Of a stretch of DNA of 64,000 nucleotides, positions 40,697-52,744 are shown one piece after another; positions within the stretch are counted from its first letter, which is position 1, and every line of letters starts with the position of its first letter. Source of the stretch: Nemertoderma westbladi (Eukaryota; Xenacoelomorpha; Nemertodermatida; Nemertodermatidae); contig JAUCBJ010008617.1 of NCBI GenBank assembly GCA_032718475.1, positions 16,932-80,931 on the forward strand, read 5' to 3'. The position numbers and the translations under genes were made by a program. Under the pieces are notes generated by a model. It was not told the DNA's origin. It made no database searches and saw only the letters and a list, made by a program, of their open reading frames with translations.

Positions 40697-41183
40697 ATTA
40701 TTTATTTTTATTTATTTATTTATTTCCTCCAAAATATAAAATAAAAATAACGCACAATACCCTACAAAATTGATTGCTGGGTTGATTGGTGTGAGCTTCC
40801 GCTATAGCATAGCTAGTGTAGTTTTAGCTCACCCCTGCATCTGGAGAGTTCTAGAATGTTTAAAGTAAATTTAATTATACAGATAGGTGGGTGCGGTGCG
40901 GTTGACTGCTGTCGGAATTTTATAAATATTTGTTTTTTCCTGCATGTAAAAAAATAAATTTGTGGTATGTACAAGATTGCATAGCAAACTGATGATAACC
41001 ACTAGGGGAGAATGTATATGTAAAGAAAAAAAGTATGAAACTATATATATGACGCAAAATCTGTAAAGGAAAATATATTTATATAACGCAAGTTGTTGAT
41101 AACCTATTGGGGAGAATGTATATGAAAAAAAAAATAAAAATAATAAAATATATATGTATGCTATTGAAATTGAAATGGTTTAA
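40697..41183 (-). other. LINE-C 3' UTR and (AAAT)n tail
   Basis: AT-rich with two similar segments (GATAACC(A/T), GGGGAGAATGTATATG; 40,990-41,025 and 41,095-41,125), ending in AAAT-type repeats before the ACCTT duplication. Confidence 0.75.
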
Positions 41184-44100
41184 TCATATCTGCAGTAAGT
41201 GGTATTTTAATTTTTTCTTAAATATCGCCAAGTTTCGACTGTCCCTAATAAGTTGTGATAATGAGTTCCACAAAAGTGGCCCTTGCATAGATAATGAAAG
41301 ATGGCGAACATCCAAACGAGCCGGAGGTAAATGATACAGGCCAGAGGAAGCAGAGCGAGTATTATATGAGTGAACCGAAGAGGCTTTAGTAAAGAGGTAA
41401 GCTAGAGGGTGAGATGAATTATTATGGACTTCAAACATGAGTATTAGCACCTGGTATTTATAGAGGAGATCTAGAGGCAGGATACGTAATTGTTGGTAGA
41501 TGGGATAGGATGAGGATTGAGAATGATTAAATGTGATACAACGCAATATTTTATTGATTTTTATTTTCAAAGGATCTGTGTTGGACTTGTAAGTGCCGCC
41601 CCAAACAATCAAGCCATAGAAAATGTAAGGATAAATTAATGTATTAAAAAGCATGCGGAGTAACTCTCTAGAAAGTATATGTCGAAGTTTATAGAACAGT
41701 CCACCTGTTTTAGAAATTTTTTTAAGTATGTATTTAATGTGCACCTTAAATGTGAGTTTATCATCTATAATTATGCCTAAGTATTTTGCAGCGGACGTGT
41801 ATCTGATGGGTTTGTTGTTGATATTAATTGTTGTGCTTGGTAAGTTGAAATTTTGCGAAAATGTAAATATGGAGTATTCTGTTTTATCGGTGTTTAAGGT
41901 TAATTTATTATCTATCAGCCAATCATTAATTAAATTACTTTCGGTATTTATAGTATTAGTTAATCTGGTTATGTTACTATCGTAGAGCATGAGAGATGTA
42001 TCGTCTGCAAACAGAGTGGCAATGAGAGAGGTTGCATTTGGGAGATCATTTATATAAAGTAAAAAAAGAATTGGGCCTAGTACCGAACCTTGTGGGATAC
42101 CACAGGTGATTGAATTAACTAAAGATGACGTAACACCTAATGAAACAAACTGTTTACGATTGGATAAGTAATCTGAGAAAATCGACAGAGGGGTTCCGCA
42201 TATACCATATGACTGAAGTTTCTTTATAAGGATGGAGTGGTCAAGATTATCAAATGCCTTACAGAGGTCTATATATACTAAACAAGAGGATTGATGATTA
42301 TCGAGAGCATTTCGAATTGACTCCACTATATTTATTACTGCATATGATGTGGTGAATTTTTTCCGGAAGCCGAATTGATTACGCGAAATTACATTGAATT
42401 TATTAAGGTATGCTATAAGCTGGTTGTATAAAACTGTTTCGAAAATTTTAGGGAAAACAGGGAGGAGGGAGATTGGACGGTAGTTTGTAGGAAGAAATGG
42501 GTTACCACCCTTATAAGCTGGAATGACCTTTGCTAACTTAAGACAATCAGGAAAATGCCCTAGTCGTAAACTGAGATTAATCAAGCTACATAAATGAGTA
42601 GATATAAATGGGGCCGCAAGCTTTACTAAAGAAATCGGAAAATCGTCATTGGAGGCGCACTTCTCATCTAATTGTAAAATGATGTAATGAATTTCAGCGG
42701 GAGATGTTTCTGAAAGTCCGAAGGAATTGGATTTGGGATGTCTTACATGGCGAGTAGGACAACGAGAACTTGAAGCAAATTGTGAAGCAAGTTGAGGACC
42801 AATGTTGGAAAAGAAATTGTTAAAGGCGTTGGCTATATCAGCTGGATTGGAGAGAGAAATAATTTTCCCATCTTTTTCCACGTTTAATCTCTTTGGTGTT
42901 GATGTTTTTGCAGAACGGTGTAATAAAGAGTTTAATGTTTTCCAAGTCTTACGTATATTATTCGAATTTTTATTGAATTCGGAGTTGAAGTATTGTTTTT
43001 CAGCTGCTCTAGGTAGTGTGGTTAATTTATTTCTGTATAATTTATAACGATTATGATTTTCAGTTGTGGGTGATTTAGAATGTATTGCGTATAATAAGTT
43101 TTTCTTTTTTATTCCTAAAATTAGCGATTTTGTGAGCCAAGGTTTCTTTGGAACATCTCGTTTTTGTACAACCACGGAGGGAAGGTTATCCTTGCAAATA
43201 TTTGTGAAGTCATCATAAAAACTTTCTAGTTTAAGTTTGTCAGGGGTGTTATTAGCTGAATATCAAAAGGAAAAGTTTCGTACATCATTAGTAAACCTAT
43301 CTTTATTAAATTGTGAGTAATCGTAAGTGCGCTTTGTATCAGGAGGAAGAAAAAACATAGAATAATCAGTTAAAACCATGAAAGTAGGAAGGTGGTCGGT
43401 AGTACCAGTTTCTGTTAAAAATACACCAGGTGAGCAAATAGATGAGTGTATATTACAAAGGATGTGGTCTATAGTAGATCTAGAATAGGGAGTGATACGA
43501 GTATGTTGGTTTATAGTTTGAGTGAAGCCGTTAGAAGATATTGTATTAATATATTCACTAGTACGAGGCTTATTTGGTTTAGAAACATCAATATTATAAT
43601 CACCGGTTATAACAAGGTCGTAATTTGTTGAGGCCAATTTGGAAAGTGTATCATTAAAACCTTTATTAAAACTATCAAATTCTATTTCGTCTGAGCGATA
43701 AATACATCCAATTATTAAGGGCTTATTAGGGTGAGGCCTCGCCACTTCTATCCAGCAATTTTCAGGGCCGTTGAAATGAAGGTCGGGTCGTATTGATGTT
43801 TCTAAATCGGAGCGCGCATAAATAGCCGTGCCTCCTCTGGCTAGTCTCTTACCCCATTTTCGAAAATCACAGTAAGGTTCCTTAAAACCACGAACGGCAA
43901 CTTCATTTAATACACTATCTTTAGTTAAAAACGTTTCAGAAAAAGTCAGAATGTCGAAATTGGCATTCATAGATTCCAAAAAATTTGTTATTGCACATAT
44001 ATTTGCGTTTAAGCTCCTGCAATTTAAATGCATTAATGAAAAATTCGATCTGCTGTCATTTCCGTAAAATTGGTTATCAAATATTGTTTCATTAAAGTAA

Positions 44101-44474
44101 TCCCCTAGAATCAAATTGCAATTCAAGTTATCGTCAGGATTAATATCACTAAAGATGTTGCCAGCAGCCTGTATGTCTTCACAATTAACTTCACCCGTTT
44201 CATTAGAAAATATATCGAGATCGTCATTTTCAACACTACCAAAAGGAAATAGATAATGATAACAAAAATTGCACCAGTGTGATAAAATGGTAGTGTCTGA
44301 AAAAACGATAGTCTCAAAGAATGAACCACATTGTCGGTGATATTTCTGTTTACAAAGATTGCAGTTGATAATTAAATCTGAATTTTGAAAAGTTGAAAAA
44401 CAAAGGCCGCATCCAATGCCAACAGCCGTCGTCGCACTACCACTAGAATTAGTGTCTGACGCAATTTGTTGCAT
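41184..44474 (-). CDS. LINE-C ORF2: PHD finger, APE endonuclease, reverse transcriptase
   Basis: 1,097 codons from an ATG at 44,474. One in-frame TGA at 43,265-43,263 divides an otherwise single frame. Residues 20-75: PHD-like zinc finger (GCGLC, INCNLCKQKYHRQC, HWCNFC). Residues 145-370: APE endonuclease (LMHLNCRSLNANI, LTFSETFLT, RGGTAIYA, VITGDYNID, TIDHILCNI, TGTTDHLPTF). RT in the C-terminal 660 residues: FPDCLKLAKVIPAYKGGN, TNYRPISLLPVF, NQFGFRKKFTT, motif A LVYIDLCKAFDNLDH, motif B GIPQGSVLGPILF and motif C ATLFADDTSLM (FADD at 42,011-42,000), ending in SYNTRSASSGLYHL and GPLLWNSL. It nicks target DNA and primes reverse transcription. Clade in the CR1/L2/Daphne range. Confidence 0.9.
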
Positions 44475-45875
44475 TAGACAATGTGTTATGTTGCAATATT
44501 TATCTTAAGTGGCCGCTAAAATTCAAATTACATTCCCCAGCAACCAATGTGGTATATACCGGTATCTACCTATAATATATTATAGTATATATCCGGTATA
44601 ACACATGTCATATATGATACACTAAACGTGGACCAGAATTAAATGTTTTACACGTAATACGCATTATATACACAAATTACATATTGATGTCCTAAATAAG
44701 GTTCTAATTTATATATATAGCCCAAACCACCGGTATAAAAAGTATTTAGTATAATATATCGTGCCCTGAATATATATAAAAAATAGAAATACATAGTTTA
44801 AACTTCTATTATATAAAGCCCATACTAACGGTATAACACGTAATAGTACAACATATTGTACCGTGATAGTATAATATATCGTACCCTGAATATATATATA
44901 TAAAATAGAAATACATAGTTTAAACTTCTATTATATAAAGCCCATACTAACGGTATAACACGTAATAGTACAACATATTGTACTGTGATAGTATAATATA
45001 TCGTACCCTGAATATATATATATAAAATAGAAATACATAGGTTAAACTTCTATTATATAAAGCCCATACTAACGGTATAACACGTAATAGTACAACATAT
45101 TGTACCGTGATAGTATAATATATCGTACCCTGAATATATATATATAAAATAGAAATACATAGTTTAAACTTCTATTATATAAAGCCCATACTAACGGTAT
45201 AACACGTAATCGTACAACATATTGTACCGTGATAGTATAATATATCGTACCCTGAATATATATATATAAAATAGAAATACATAGGTCTGTAGGTTAAACT
45301 TATATTATAGCCCATACTAACGGTATAACACCTATTAGTTTAATATATCGTACCCTGAATATATATATATATAAAATAGAAATACATAGGTTAAACTTAT
45401 ATTATAGCCCATACTAACGGTATAACACCTATTAGTTTAATATATCACCGATATACTGATATAGGCCCTAGTACATAATGGTACCGGTACAGTATTGGCA
45501 TTATATATCGCAGCCCTTCTAGCCTATATTAAGAGAAGGTAAAGAAATAAAAAGAAATCAAAAAAAGAAATAAAAATAAATCAAGACTTAGCCAATAATA
45601 GAAAAATAAACCAAAATGCAACTTCAAATTTTCCGGACTAACAGCATATTCACTTGTTACTGTTATATAGGCTCTAATAGTAATGAGTAAGACTACAATA
45701 GAAAAATAAATGGACTGACCGACATGCAGATTTATACCAGTATGTAGAGATTTTAATGTTTGGGGAAAGCATCAACGTCGAAATACAGCTCGGAACATTC
45801 ATTATAGCAGTATGTTAGCTAAACCCAAGAAATTGGTGGGTCATACCAATTTAACAAAAAAACCAGTAAGATAAA
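44475..45875. other. LINE-C inter-ORF region containing a VNTR
   Basis: Non-coding spacer between ORF1 and ORF2. Most of it (44,745-45,440) is a tandem array; the rest is AT-rich with several ACCGGTA words. Confidence 0.6.
44745..45440. repeat. About 120-bp tandem array between the LINE-C ORFs
   Basis: Copies start near 44,747, 44,868, 44,988, 45,108 and 45,228, each with TAGTATAATATATCGTACCC, (TA)n, AAATAGAAATACATAG, then CCCATACTAACGGTATAACA. Central copies are almost identical, so the array is recent. Shorter copies of about 80-90 bp follow at the right end. It is not a CRISPR array: the units are long, have no spacer-repeat alternation, and lie in a eukaryotic LINE. Confidence 0.9.
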
Positions 45876-46625
45876 TTACCTGTTCCTGTTCCCTTCATTG
45901 ACCATATGGGATGGACTGACTTGGAGGGCATGAATAGCCACAACATCAGAATCCGAACATATCTTCTTTGGTATCGATTTCTCCGCGGTGCAAACAAATA
46001 CAGATCCATTGCGTGTGAAGTAAGAGAATATTAACTTAGCCCGATGTAATTCGCGCACGCGGGTAATTAATTTCGAGCCCGTGGGGGTAAGATGTTCCAT
46101 AATCGATAAAGGATGCTTCAACTTTTTCTTATTAACCAAGGCAGTTCTACGAGCGCTGTGGCCATAGAACCGAATAATTAATAGACGAGGTTTTGGTGGC
46201 TCGCTTGTTAAAGAAGACGAATGTGTGGCCGAGGGACCAGTTGGCTTCGATGTTTTACCTAACCTGTGGTACAAATCAACGTCACTAATCGAGAGGTTTA
46301 GAGGGGATAGCACTTCTGAGATAAGCTGATGATGCTCTTCGTCGGGGCTGACCACCTCTGGAAGGTGATGAACAAGTATGTTGTGGCGTCGTTGATAAGA
46401 GGTAAGCTCTTCATTATCGTGATGGAGTTCTGCCTGTTGTCTCTGTATTGTTGTATTGGTCTCGGTAATTACTCGATTGTTGGTTTCGAGATTATCCAAT
46501 CTCGAACAAACTGCAACGATTTCAGATCGTGATTCGCGAACGTCTTTTATTATGTCAGACTGGCCCTGTTGTAGATCGTCAAGACGGGCGAGGATTTCCT
46601 CGCCCACATCTTTCCACATAGGCAT
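45876..46625 (-). CDS. LINE-C ORF1: coiled-coil RNA-binding protein (L1 ORF1-like)
   Basis: 249 codons from ATG at 46,625, fully open. Residues 10-85 form a heptad-rich coiled coil (ILARLDDLQQGQSDIIKDV, VCSRLDNLETNNRVI). After YQRRHNILVHHLPE comes an RRM-like region (PPKPRLLIIRFYGHSARRTA, LVNKKKLKHPLSIMEHLTP), then a basic C-terminal domain (LFSYFTRNGSVFV-like segment and KKICSDSDV). This layout is that of L1-type ORF1 proteins, which bind the element RNA as trimers and act as chaperones. An L1-like ORF1 paired with a PHD-bearing CR1-type ORF2 is an uncommon combination to see clearly. A real gene at the DNA level. Confidence 0.85.
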   Translation of the reverse strand: MPMWKDVGEEILARLDDLQQGQSDIIKDVRESRSEIVAVCSRLDNLETNNRVITETNTTIQRQQAELHHDNEELTSYQRRHNILVHHLPEVVSPDEEHHQLISEVLSPLNLSISDVDLYHRLGKTSKPTGPSATHSSSLTSEPPKPRLLIIRFYGHSARRTALVNKKKLKHPLSIMEHLTPTGSKLITRVRELHRAKLIFSYFTRNGSVFVCTAEKSIPKKICSDSDVVAIHALQVSPSHMVNEGNRNR

Positions 46626-47052
46626 AACTAGGCCTTTCTGCCTTTTCCACCCTGGCCCCTGGCAGATTCAGCCTACAGAAGTCGAGAAGAGTAGGTCAGT
46701 CACTGATTGTAAGTTGATTGGCAGACTACAATTTGAAAATTCCCAGTTCCGGAGGTCCCACGAATTACTGGTATCAGGCGAGTACAGAGTACTTGTTTAA
46801 AGTCAGCGTTCAGGATTTTAGTGATAGCTGGATACAGGGATAAGAGGTAGATCAGTAGATGGAGCTGTAGACAGGTAGAGTGGTTTATGGCTCAGGCAGT
46901 GGGCAGGATCATGGCAATATGGATGCGTATCTCAATAATTAAAGAGTTCAAAATGGGGCCATTAGGCCTAATTCAGTACCGGTATTTGCAACACAACAGC
47001 AGACAATCAGAGCACACACATACTGCAGTACTGCTGACAGTAAAGCCTCAAG
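46626..47052 (-). other. LINE-C 5' UTR, probable internal promoter
   Basis: About 430 bp between the 5' insertion junction (CTTGAGGCTTTACTGTCAGC on the minus strand) and ORF1, with a less AT-rich composition than the flanks. Non-LTR elements carry an internal promoter here; no specific motif was identified. Confidence 0.5.
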
Positions 47053-50000
47053 ACCTTTACATGGCAATCCCATGCTATCTGTTTTATCGTGGCTGATCCC
47101 TTTGGAAGTATTATGGGCTGTTTTGGAACTACATAACTATTAACATTTGCCAAACGTGAAGCACCTGCCACGATAAGCCCATTTTCCAAAGTTGGAGTGA
47201 GTTTGCGTAGCTTACTGTTTTGCTGTACCTCTCGCCCATTATGAAGCCGATCCCATTCCAATGGGAAGCCTCGTTTCTGAACATAAGCTATGATTCTTTC
47301 CTCTGCACATCGTATATCAATGCTTGGCCTTATCACTTTTTTATTACTTAGCCAGTGCACCAATGCTATTGTATATGCAACCCGTTTACAAGTTTTATAC
47401 CAGGACGACCCATAATCTACACGTTTATCTGATATGGAGTCCTCCACTGCCATAGTCGTTAACACACACACCTTCATCTCCTCATCATTCCCCTGAACGT
47501 CGGGAAATTTTGGCCATTCCTCTTCTCTCTTGAGGAACTCAGGGCCATGCTGCCACAAGTCTTCTTTGCGTGCAAATGGAACATCGAGACTGCCTCTAGA
47601 TACAAGATCAGCTGGATTTATTAGAGTTGGACAGTAGTGCCACTTGCTCAACTCTGTAGTAGCCCTAATCTCATCGACACGATTGGCAACGAATACTTTA
47701 AAACGCCGTGGCTCACTGCATATATATCGCAATACTGTAGTTGAATCTGTCCAGTAGTGTTTATCTCTGATACATTTTAATGCCCTTTCAACGTGTTTGG
47801 CTACTCGAACTGCTAACACTGCAGCCATCAGTTCCAATCGAGGAATGGTGACAGACTTAAGTGGTGCTACCCGTGCTTTACTTAACACTAGTTGTGGCAT
47901 ACAGTGTGTGTTTCTTTGACTCACATACACTGCCACTCCATATCCCTTCTTGGATGCATCATCAAATGTATGCATTTCTATATCAGACATATCGCTATCT
48001 GGGAAGTATGTTCTTGGGATACTCAGTTTTGGTAACTGCCACAAGATTTGCATCCAAGCTTCCCATTTGTCTGCTATCTTACGATCTAATTGCTCATCCC
48101 AGCGACACTTTGCCTCATATGCCTCTCGAAGGATGTGTCTCCCTATTATCACATTAGGAGCCACCAAGCCTATTGGATCATAAATACGGGCTATGAAAGA
48201 TAGATATGCCTTTTTGGTATGTGTGCACTGTTCTTGAGGTTGCAGCACGTATTCTAACATATCCCTGTTACGATCCCAAACAATTGCTAACACTCTTGAC
48301 TCTGGTTCCTCTCTCGACAGATCCATCAATACCTTATCTGTATCTGATGACTCATTCCTAGATTCCAGTTTACAGTTCTGGTTTTCCATAAATTCTGAAT
48401 CTGAGGTCTGTTGAAGCTTACTGTCATGCACTATTGTTTGTTCTTTGGCATTACAGTCCTGATCCATTATCTCTTCTCCGACCTTGGCCATCTTCTCCAT
48501 GAAGTAAGATGAATTTGATTTAAATTTTGTGAGCCGAAACGTTGCCACTGTACATAGATCTAATGGTGCATTCTGTGTTGGAATAGTCAGCCTGTTCTTA
48601 ATAATCATGTCCAACATGGTCACCCCAGAACCATTGTCCAGTAATGCTAATGTAGTCACGTAATTGTCTATGTGATCAACTACTGCAATGGGTACTACCT
48701 TCAGGTATATATTAGTCTGTCGCCTGATCCCTGGTAGAATTGAATTCATTGCCATCTTTTCCACCAGATCACTCCCCTTGTTCGACCTTCTTGCACCAAT
48801 TAATTTAGTCCCTTGGTCAATATTATTCATGGTGGCTCTGTCTGAACTTTTAAAACCTGAAGTGAACGGACATTCCCATCCCATGTGACCTGCCCGTGCA
48901 CAAGTTATACAAACATTGTGTTTGTGTGCATATTTCCATTTTATGTCCTTATCTAAGCTAAGCCACCGTGCACATGTTATAGTTCGGTGACCTTGTGTTG
49001 AACCATGGAATACACAATTATCTTCCATATTAAATGGAAATGTATCTGGGTTAATATAGAAAACATCATCCTTCCATCTTGTATGATCACCTGACAGACC
49101 AAGCTCTGTATTATGCGAACTTTTATCCCTTTCTTCTGATTTAAACCTAACCTGCCCTTCAGTCCGTCCAGGATACTTGCTAATACCCACTGATCGACGA
49201 TTTCTGCCACCTACAATAAGATTGCTGTTATTACTCTGAAACTCTGGTCTATCAATCTGACCTGTCAATGGCTGAAGTTCTTCACTAATTGCAGCATTAA
49301 TTGCTCCTCGTGGTAATGGTCGATTATAATTTCTTCGATCAAATCTGTTATCGGGTTTGATCTTTTCTGCCATACTAGCATCCTTATCTTTACCCTTGGG
49401 TTGTGGAGCATAAATTGGATGGTTAGCCGCCTCAGCTTTGAATGCTAAGAAATCTGAAAATTCCTGGATTGTTGGTTCTCGCTGATGCTTAATAAGTATT
49501 TTCGTAACACGGTCACACCATGAATTTTTTAGCCAGTATGGTAGTGCTTCGCAAATTTTCTCCATATTTGCATAGGAGTCCAGCTGCCGCTGCTGATCCA
49601 ATGTGCTCAAAGCTAAGATAACCTTTTTGACTCTGTCAGAATATGAATGGATTTCACTTGGAGTAACTACACGTACGTTTTCTGTTAAAGATCGGATTGA
49701 ATTCCGGATGATGCGTCCCGGATTGCCATATCGTTCCTCCAATGACTTCCATGCAGCACTGAATCCACCTGGTAACCCCTGATACTGAGTGACCAGCTGT
49801 AGTGGATTGCCCCCAGTGTATGTCATTAAATATGACAATTGTTTTGTATCTGACATTCTTTTTGACAATATTTCATCCTCAAAAAATTGTTTAAATTGTA
49901 TGTATTTTTCTGGTTTGCTACCATCAAATACAAATGGTTTGATTGTTGGCAAATCCAACTTCCTTGTTAGTGCATCGGCTACATCATTCATAATGCCAAT

Positions 50001-50206
50001 TGCGCTGGCCCCACTCTCATTACTATGTAAATTAGGAGTGTACGGCGGATTAGTTCTTTGTCCTTCGCCTATTCCAGACACTAGCATTTGCCCCACCTTT
50101 GGCATATGCGGTTGATTACAATTTGAGAATATATCACCATTATACTGTGATAAGTTACTGTTTGGCTCCACACCCCTCATAGAGTTAGGATACATATTTT
50201 CCCTAT
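47053..50206 (-). pseudogene. BEL-A gag C-terminal part, protease, RNase H and pol connector
   Basis: A single open frame, numbered from the Met at 50,195. Residues 75-270: gag core of the DUF1759 type (FDGSKPEKYIQFKQFFEDEI, LEERYGNPGRIIRNSI). Residues 390-450: zinc-knuckle region (CVFHGSTQGHRTITC, CITCARAGHMGWEC). Near 518: protease LLDNGSGVTML (Asp-x-Gly-Ser, normal for BEL). Near 675: YDPIGLVAP, and near 747: TFDDASKKGYGVAVY with HYWTDSTTVL, the RNase H part. Between protease and this part only about 110 residues remain, mostly charged and without RT motifs; the RT palm with its Asp-Asp box is absent. The deletion kept the frame. It is broken again by LINE-C at 47,053. Confidence 0.85.
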
Positions 50207-50449
50207 AGGGGCTGTTGCGCTGTCACTCAGAGAGGTAAGGATTTACCCATGGGGCACTAACTATCAGATAGTCTGATACCAACTGTCAGACAGTCTTTTT
50301 CAACTATCAGCTAGATGATCGCCCAGTTACTGAGTAACAAGTTGCCCGATAGTTGTATTTTTTAAACCCCGAGTGTTGTTGACGGAGTCTGTCTGTCTGT
50401 TACTTCCGAAATCGTTAATCGTGGTGCCGGTGCCGGAATTATGGCTTTG

Positions 50450-50885
50450 ATTAAAAACACTGAACTGCTGAACGATGGCGGAATCTACGAAACCCGGCCA
50501 GATTCCTAATCCGAGGAGGCGACGGAGTCATAAACGTAAACAATAAACAATGAAACGATCGCGATGGACAATGGAGTCTATTCAATGTATCCAGAACGAT
50601 ATGATGGCGACGAAGTCTATTACAGTATTAAACACGCTACCAAAGCGATCAGACGATGGCGAAGTAATCTACAAAACAGAGAACGACAGGAAGGCGATGG
50701 AGTTTATTAAGCCCTGTAAGATGGTGCATAGCGAAGCGATCGAGACGGATAACGGTGTATATTACAGTATTAAACCTGGAACAAAGACGGTGGAATCTAT
50801 AGGCCTAAACCTGGAACAATACGAACAAGGCTACTCTAAAGTTAGACTATACAGGTTTGTGAGATTAACTTGCCAATACTACTAA
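50450..50885 (+). repeat. Degenerate short repeats around GATGGCGAAGTCTAT
   Basis: Variants of (G)ATGGCG(A/G)A(A/G)TCTA(T/C) followed by ACAGTATTAAA or ACGAAA-type words recur at irregular intervals. The open frame of 111 codons (MKRSRWTMESIQCIQN start) is probably a consequence of these repeats; I assign no protein function. Confidence 0.45.
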
Positions 50886-51179
50886 CTCAATACAATTTGC
50901 TTTCTTCGAATTCCTAATAATATATGTTAATCTTAATAATAATTATTCAACATCACTTACTTTATAAGTCTTGTAAATTATAAGATTGTTAAAGACTAAA
51001 GAGCTAACTTTAGGATAATCTGCCTTATATTTTTAGAATTAAAGAGCTAACTTTAGGATAATCTGCCTTATATTTTTAGAATTATTATAATTAATTTTGT
51101 TATGTTTATAATGAATTGTATCTTTTGACAGACTACTTGATGCGCGACCGTGATAATAAAATTAAATGGTGCCGAAATA

Positions 51180-51794
51180 TTTTCACTTAACTGCAGGTTT
51201 AGGGGGGGGGGGGGGGGGGCGCAATCAATATTCTTCCCTCTCCAGTTGAAAATCGACGCAAAAGCAGCTTATTTACTATTAAAAATAAAATTGCATCCTG
51301 TTCTATAGGAAAAAACATTATAGGGGAAATTTTTAGCAAGTTGTGTTTATTTTAGCCGATAGACAAGATTACATGTTTACCAAGTTTGGTATAATTTAGT
51401 CAACGATTGAATGAGTTACGATTTTAAATTATCAGTGGAGGGTGAAGGCGGCGGGCCAGGATTCAGTTATACTTGAATAAAGAATAGTGATTAAACCAAG
51501 GGATACGCGATATATGACACTGCTGTATAAGTTCATTGAATGACTGTTGATTTCGAAACATTTAATTCAATACTATATAAATGTTAATAGAATTTTGGAT
51601 TTTTTTTTTGGAATAATTAACAGATGAATTATATTTCATTAATTTATTTTGTTATCTAATCACATTATTAAATAACGAAGCACAGAAATAATACTAAGAT
51701 TGAATATTGAATTGAACAGTTGAAGGTACAGTACCGAATTGATTGAATATTTGAGATTGCATAAGATACAGAGATAGAGTATTGAATATCTTCG
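51180..51794. other. Interior of the TIR transposon, no gene
   Basis: It contains a G tract (about 51,204-51,219) and AT-rich sequence. A tandem duplication of 48 bp (TTAAAGAGCTAACTTTAGGA units, 50,993-51,080) precedes it. Nothing codes. Confidence 0.4.
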
Positions 51795-52165
51795 GCCGTC
51801 ATCCCGTTGGTGACTCCATTGGCAACCATTTCGACAGTTTCGATTGGTTTCGGCTTTTCAGTCCCCGAATAGACCGATGGTCGGCGTGGTTGCTGTCCCC
51901 ATGACTGAGGACTGAGGCTACATTACCTACCAAAATTGCCATCTCCAGGCGCTGGAGCAGAAACTGGTGTGACCGCGGTTCGTGGGTGGCACTGTGGAGA
52001 CGAGCCCCGATCTCCCGGAGGAAGGTGGATGTCTCTAGACCGGGGCGGCCAAAGGTCTCAAAGGCCCCGGGGTGAAAAGAGTTTTTAATGCTCTCCGCCC
52101 CCTCAGCTGAGTGCCCCCCGGCAATGATGGTCTGTTGAAGGTGGCTGGGGGCCAGTGGATCTAGT
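51795..52165 (-). pseudogene. GC-rich fragment resembling an RT-element C-terminus
   Basis: The minus strand is open for about 110 codons with GPQP/SHLQQTIIAGGHSAEGAES, FHPGAFETFGRPGLETSTFL, REIGARLHSATHEPRSHQF and MAILVGNVASVL. The 'FGRPG...TFL.EI..R' and 'GN.A' pattern recalls the extreme C-termini of some endonuclease-bearing retroelement proteins. The composition differs strongly from the surroundings, so it was probably captured by the transposon. The family is uncertain. Confidence 0.35.
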
Positions 52166-52744
52166 AATAATTATCGCAAAGATATGATTAGGTAGGCCTA
52201 CGTGATATTACTGTATTAATTTCTCAAACCAAACCTCCATTGACGTCCAAATATAGGCCTATCCAATTTCTCAATCCATACTAATGTAATACTGTAATAA
52301 TGTACACTGTGATGCAATAATGTCAATGTCTGACCAAACAATGCGTGGAGTGTTATCGGACCAGCCTCCGAGAAATGTTGGGCTAACGCCAGAACGCCAG
52401 AACGCCGCTAACGGCACCTCGCTCTGTCGCAACAGTTTTTGTAGTGGTCTAGTTCCAGGCTACGGTACCAGAATCTGTTAGTGGATGATATAGAATCAGC
52501 ACATCCTGACATCTGTGCAACTCCTGAACTCAGGCGAGCATTTTACAGATGGTGGTCTAATTTATATGGTCTTGTACCGCGAAACCATACATTATTTACA
52601 GATGTAGGCTAAATTTCGGGTCTTGTACCGTGCACAGTACTGGTGGGCCTACACAGCTACTGCTATTTTGCCTAATACAGATCCCAGAGGTAAATCCTTA
52701 CCCCACCGGCTGTTACCTCTCTGACTGACAGCGCAACAGCCCTC

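Larger units (their letters stand above)
40697..47052 (-). mobile_element. LINE-C: nearly intact 6.4-kb CR1-group retrotransposon
   Basis: Flanked by a perfect 5-bp direct duplication ACCTT (40,692-40,696 and 47,053-47,057) inside BEL-A pol. Minus-strand order: 5' UTR, ORF1 (coiled coil and RNA-binding), a tandem-repeat spacer, ORF2 (PHD finger, APE endonuclease, RT), and a 3' UTR ending in (AAAT)n. ORF1 is open and ORF2 has a single in-frame stop. It is the best preserved element in the window. Confidence 0.92.
50207..52744. mobile_element. 2.5-kb TIR transposon inserted in BEL-A gag
   Basis: Inverted ends share GGGCTGTTGCGCTGTCA, then TCAGAGAGGTAA and, after an indel, GGTAAGGATTTACC. The flanks have a 7-bp duplication with one mismatch (TCCCTAT at 50,200-50,206, TCTCTAT at 52,745-52,751), a size typical of hAT or P superfamilies. 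Removing 2,545 bp restores the BEL-A frame. No transposase is recognised, so it is non-autonomous. Confidence 0.7.

Noticed and set aside
44745-45440. Regular repeats that could look like a CRISPR array
   Set aside because: Units are about 120 bp without unique spacers, and they lie between the ORFs of a eukaryotic LINE.
46456-46800. Plus-strand 114-codon frame over LINE-C ORF1
   Set aside because: Antisense of the coiled-coil ORF1, whose domain layout is clear.
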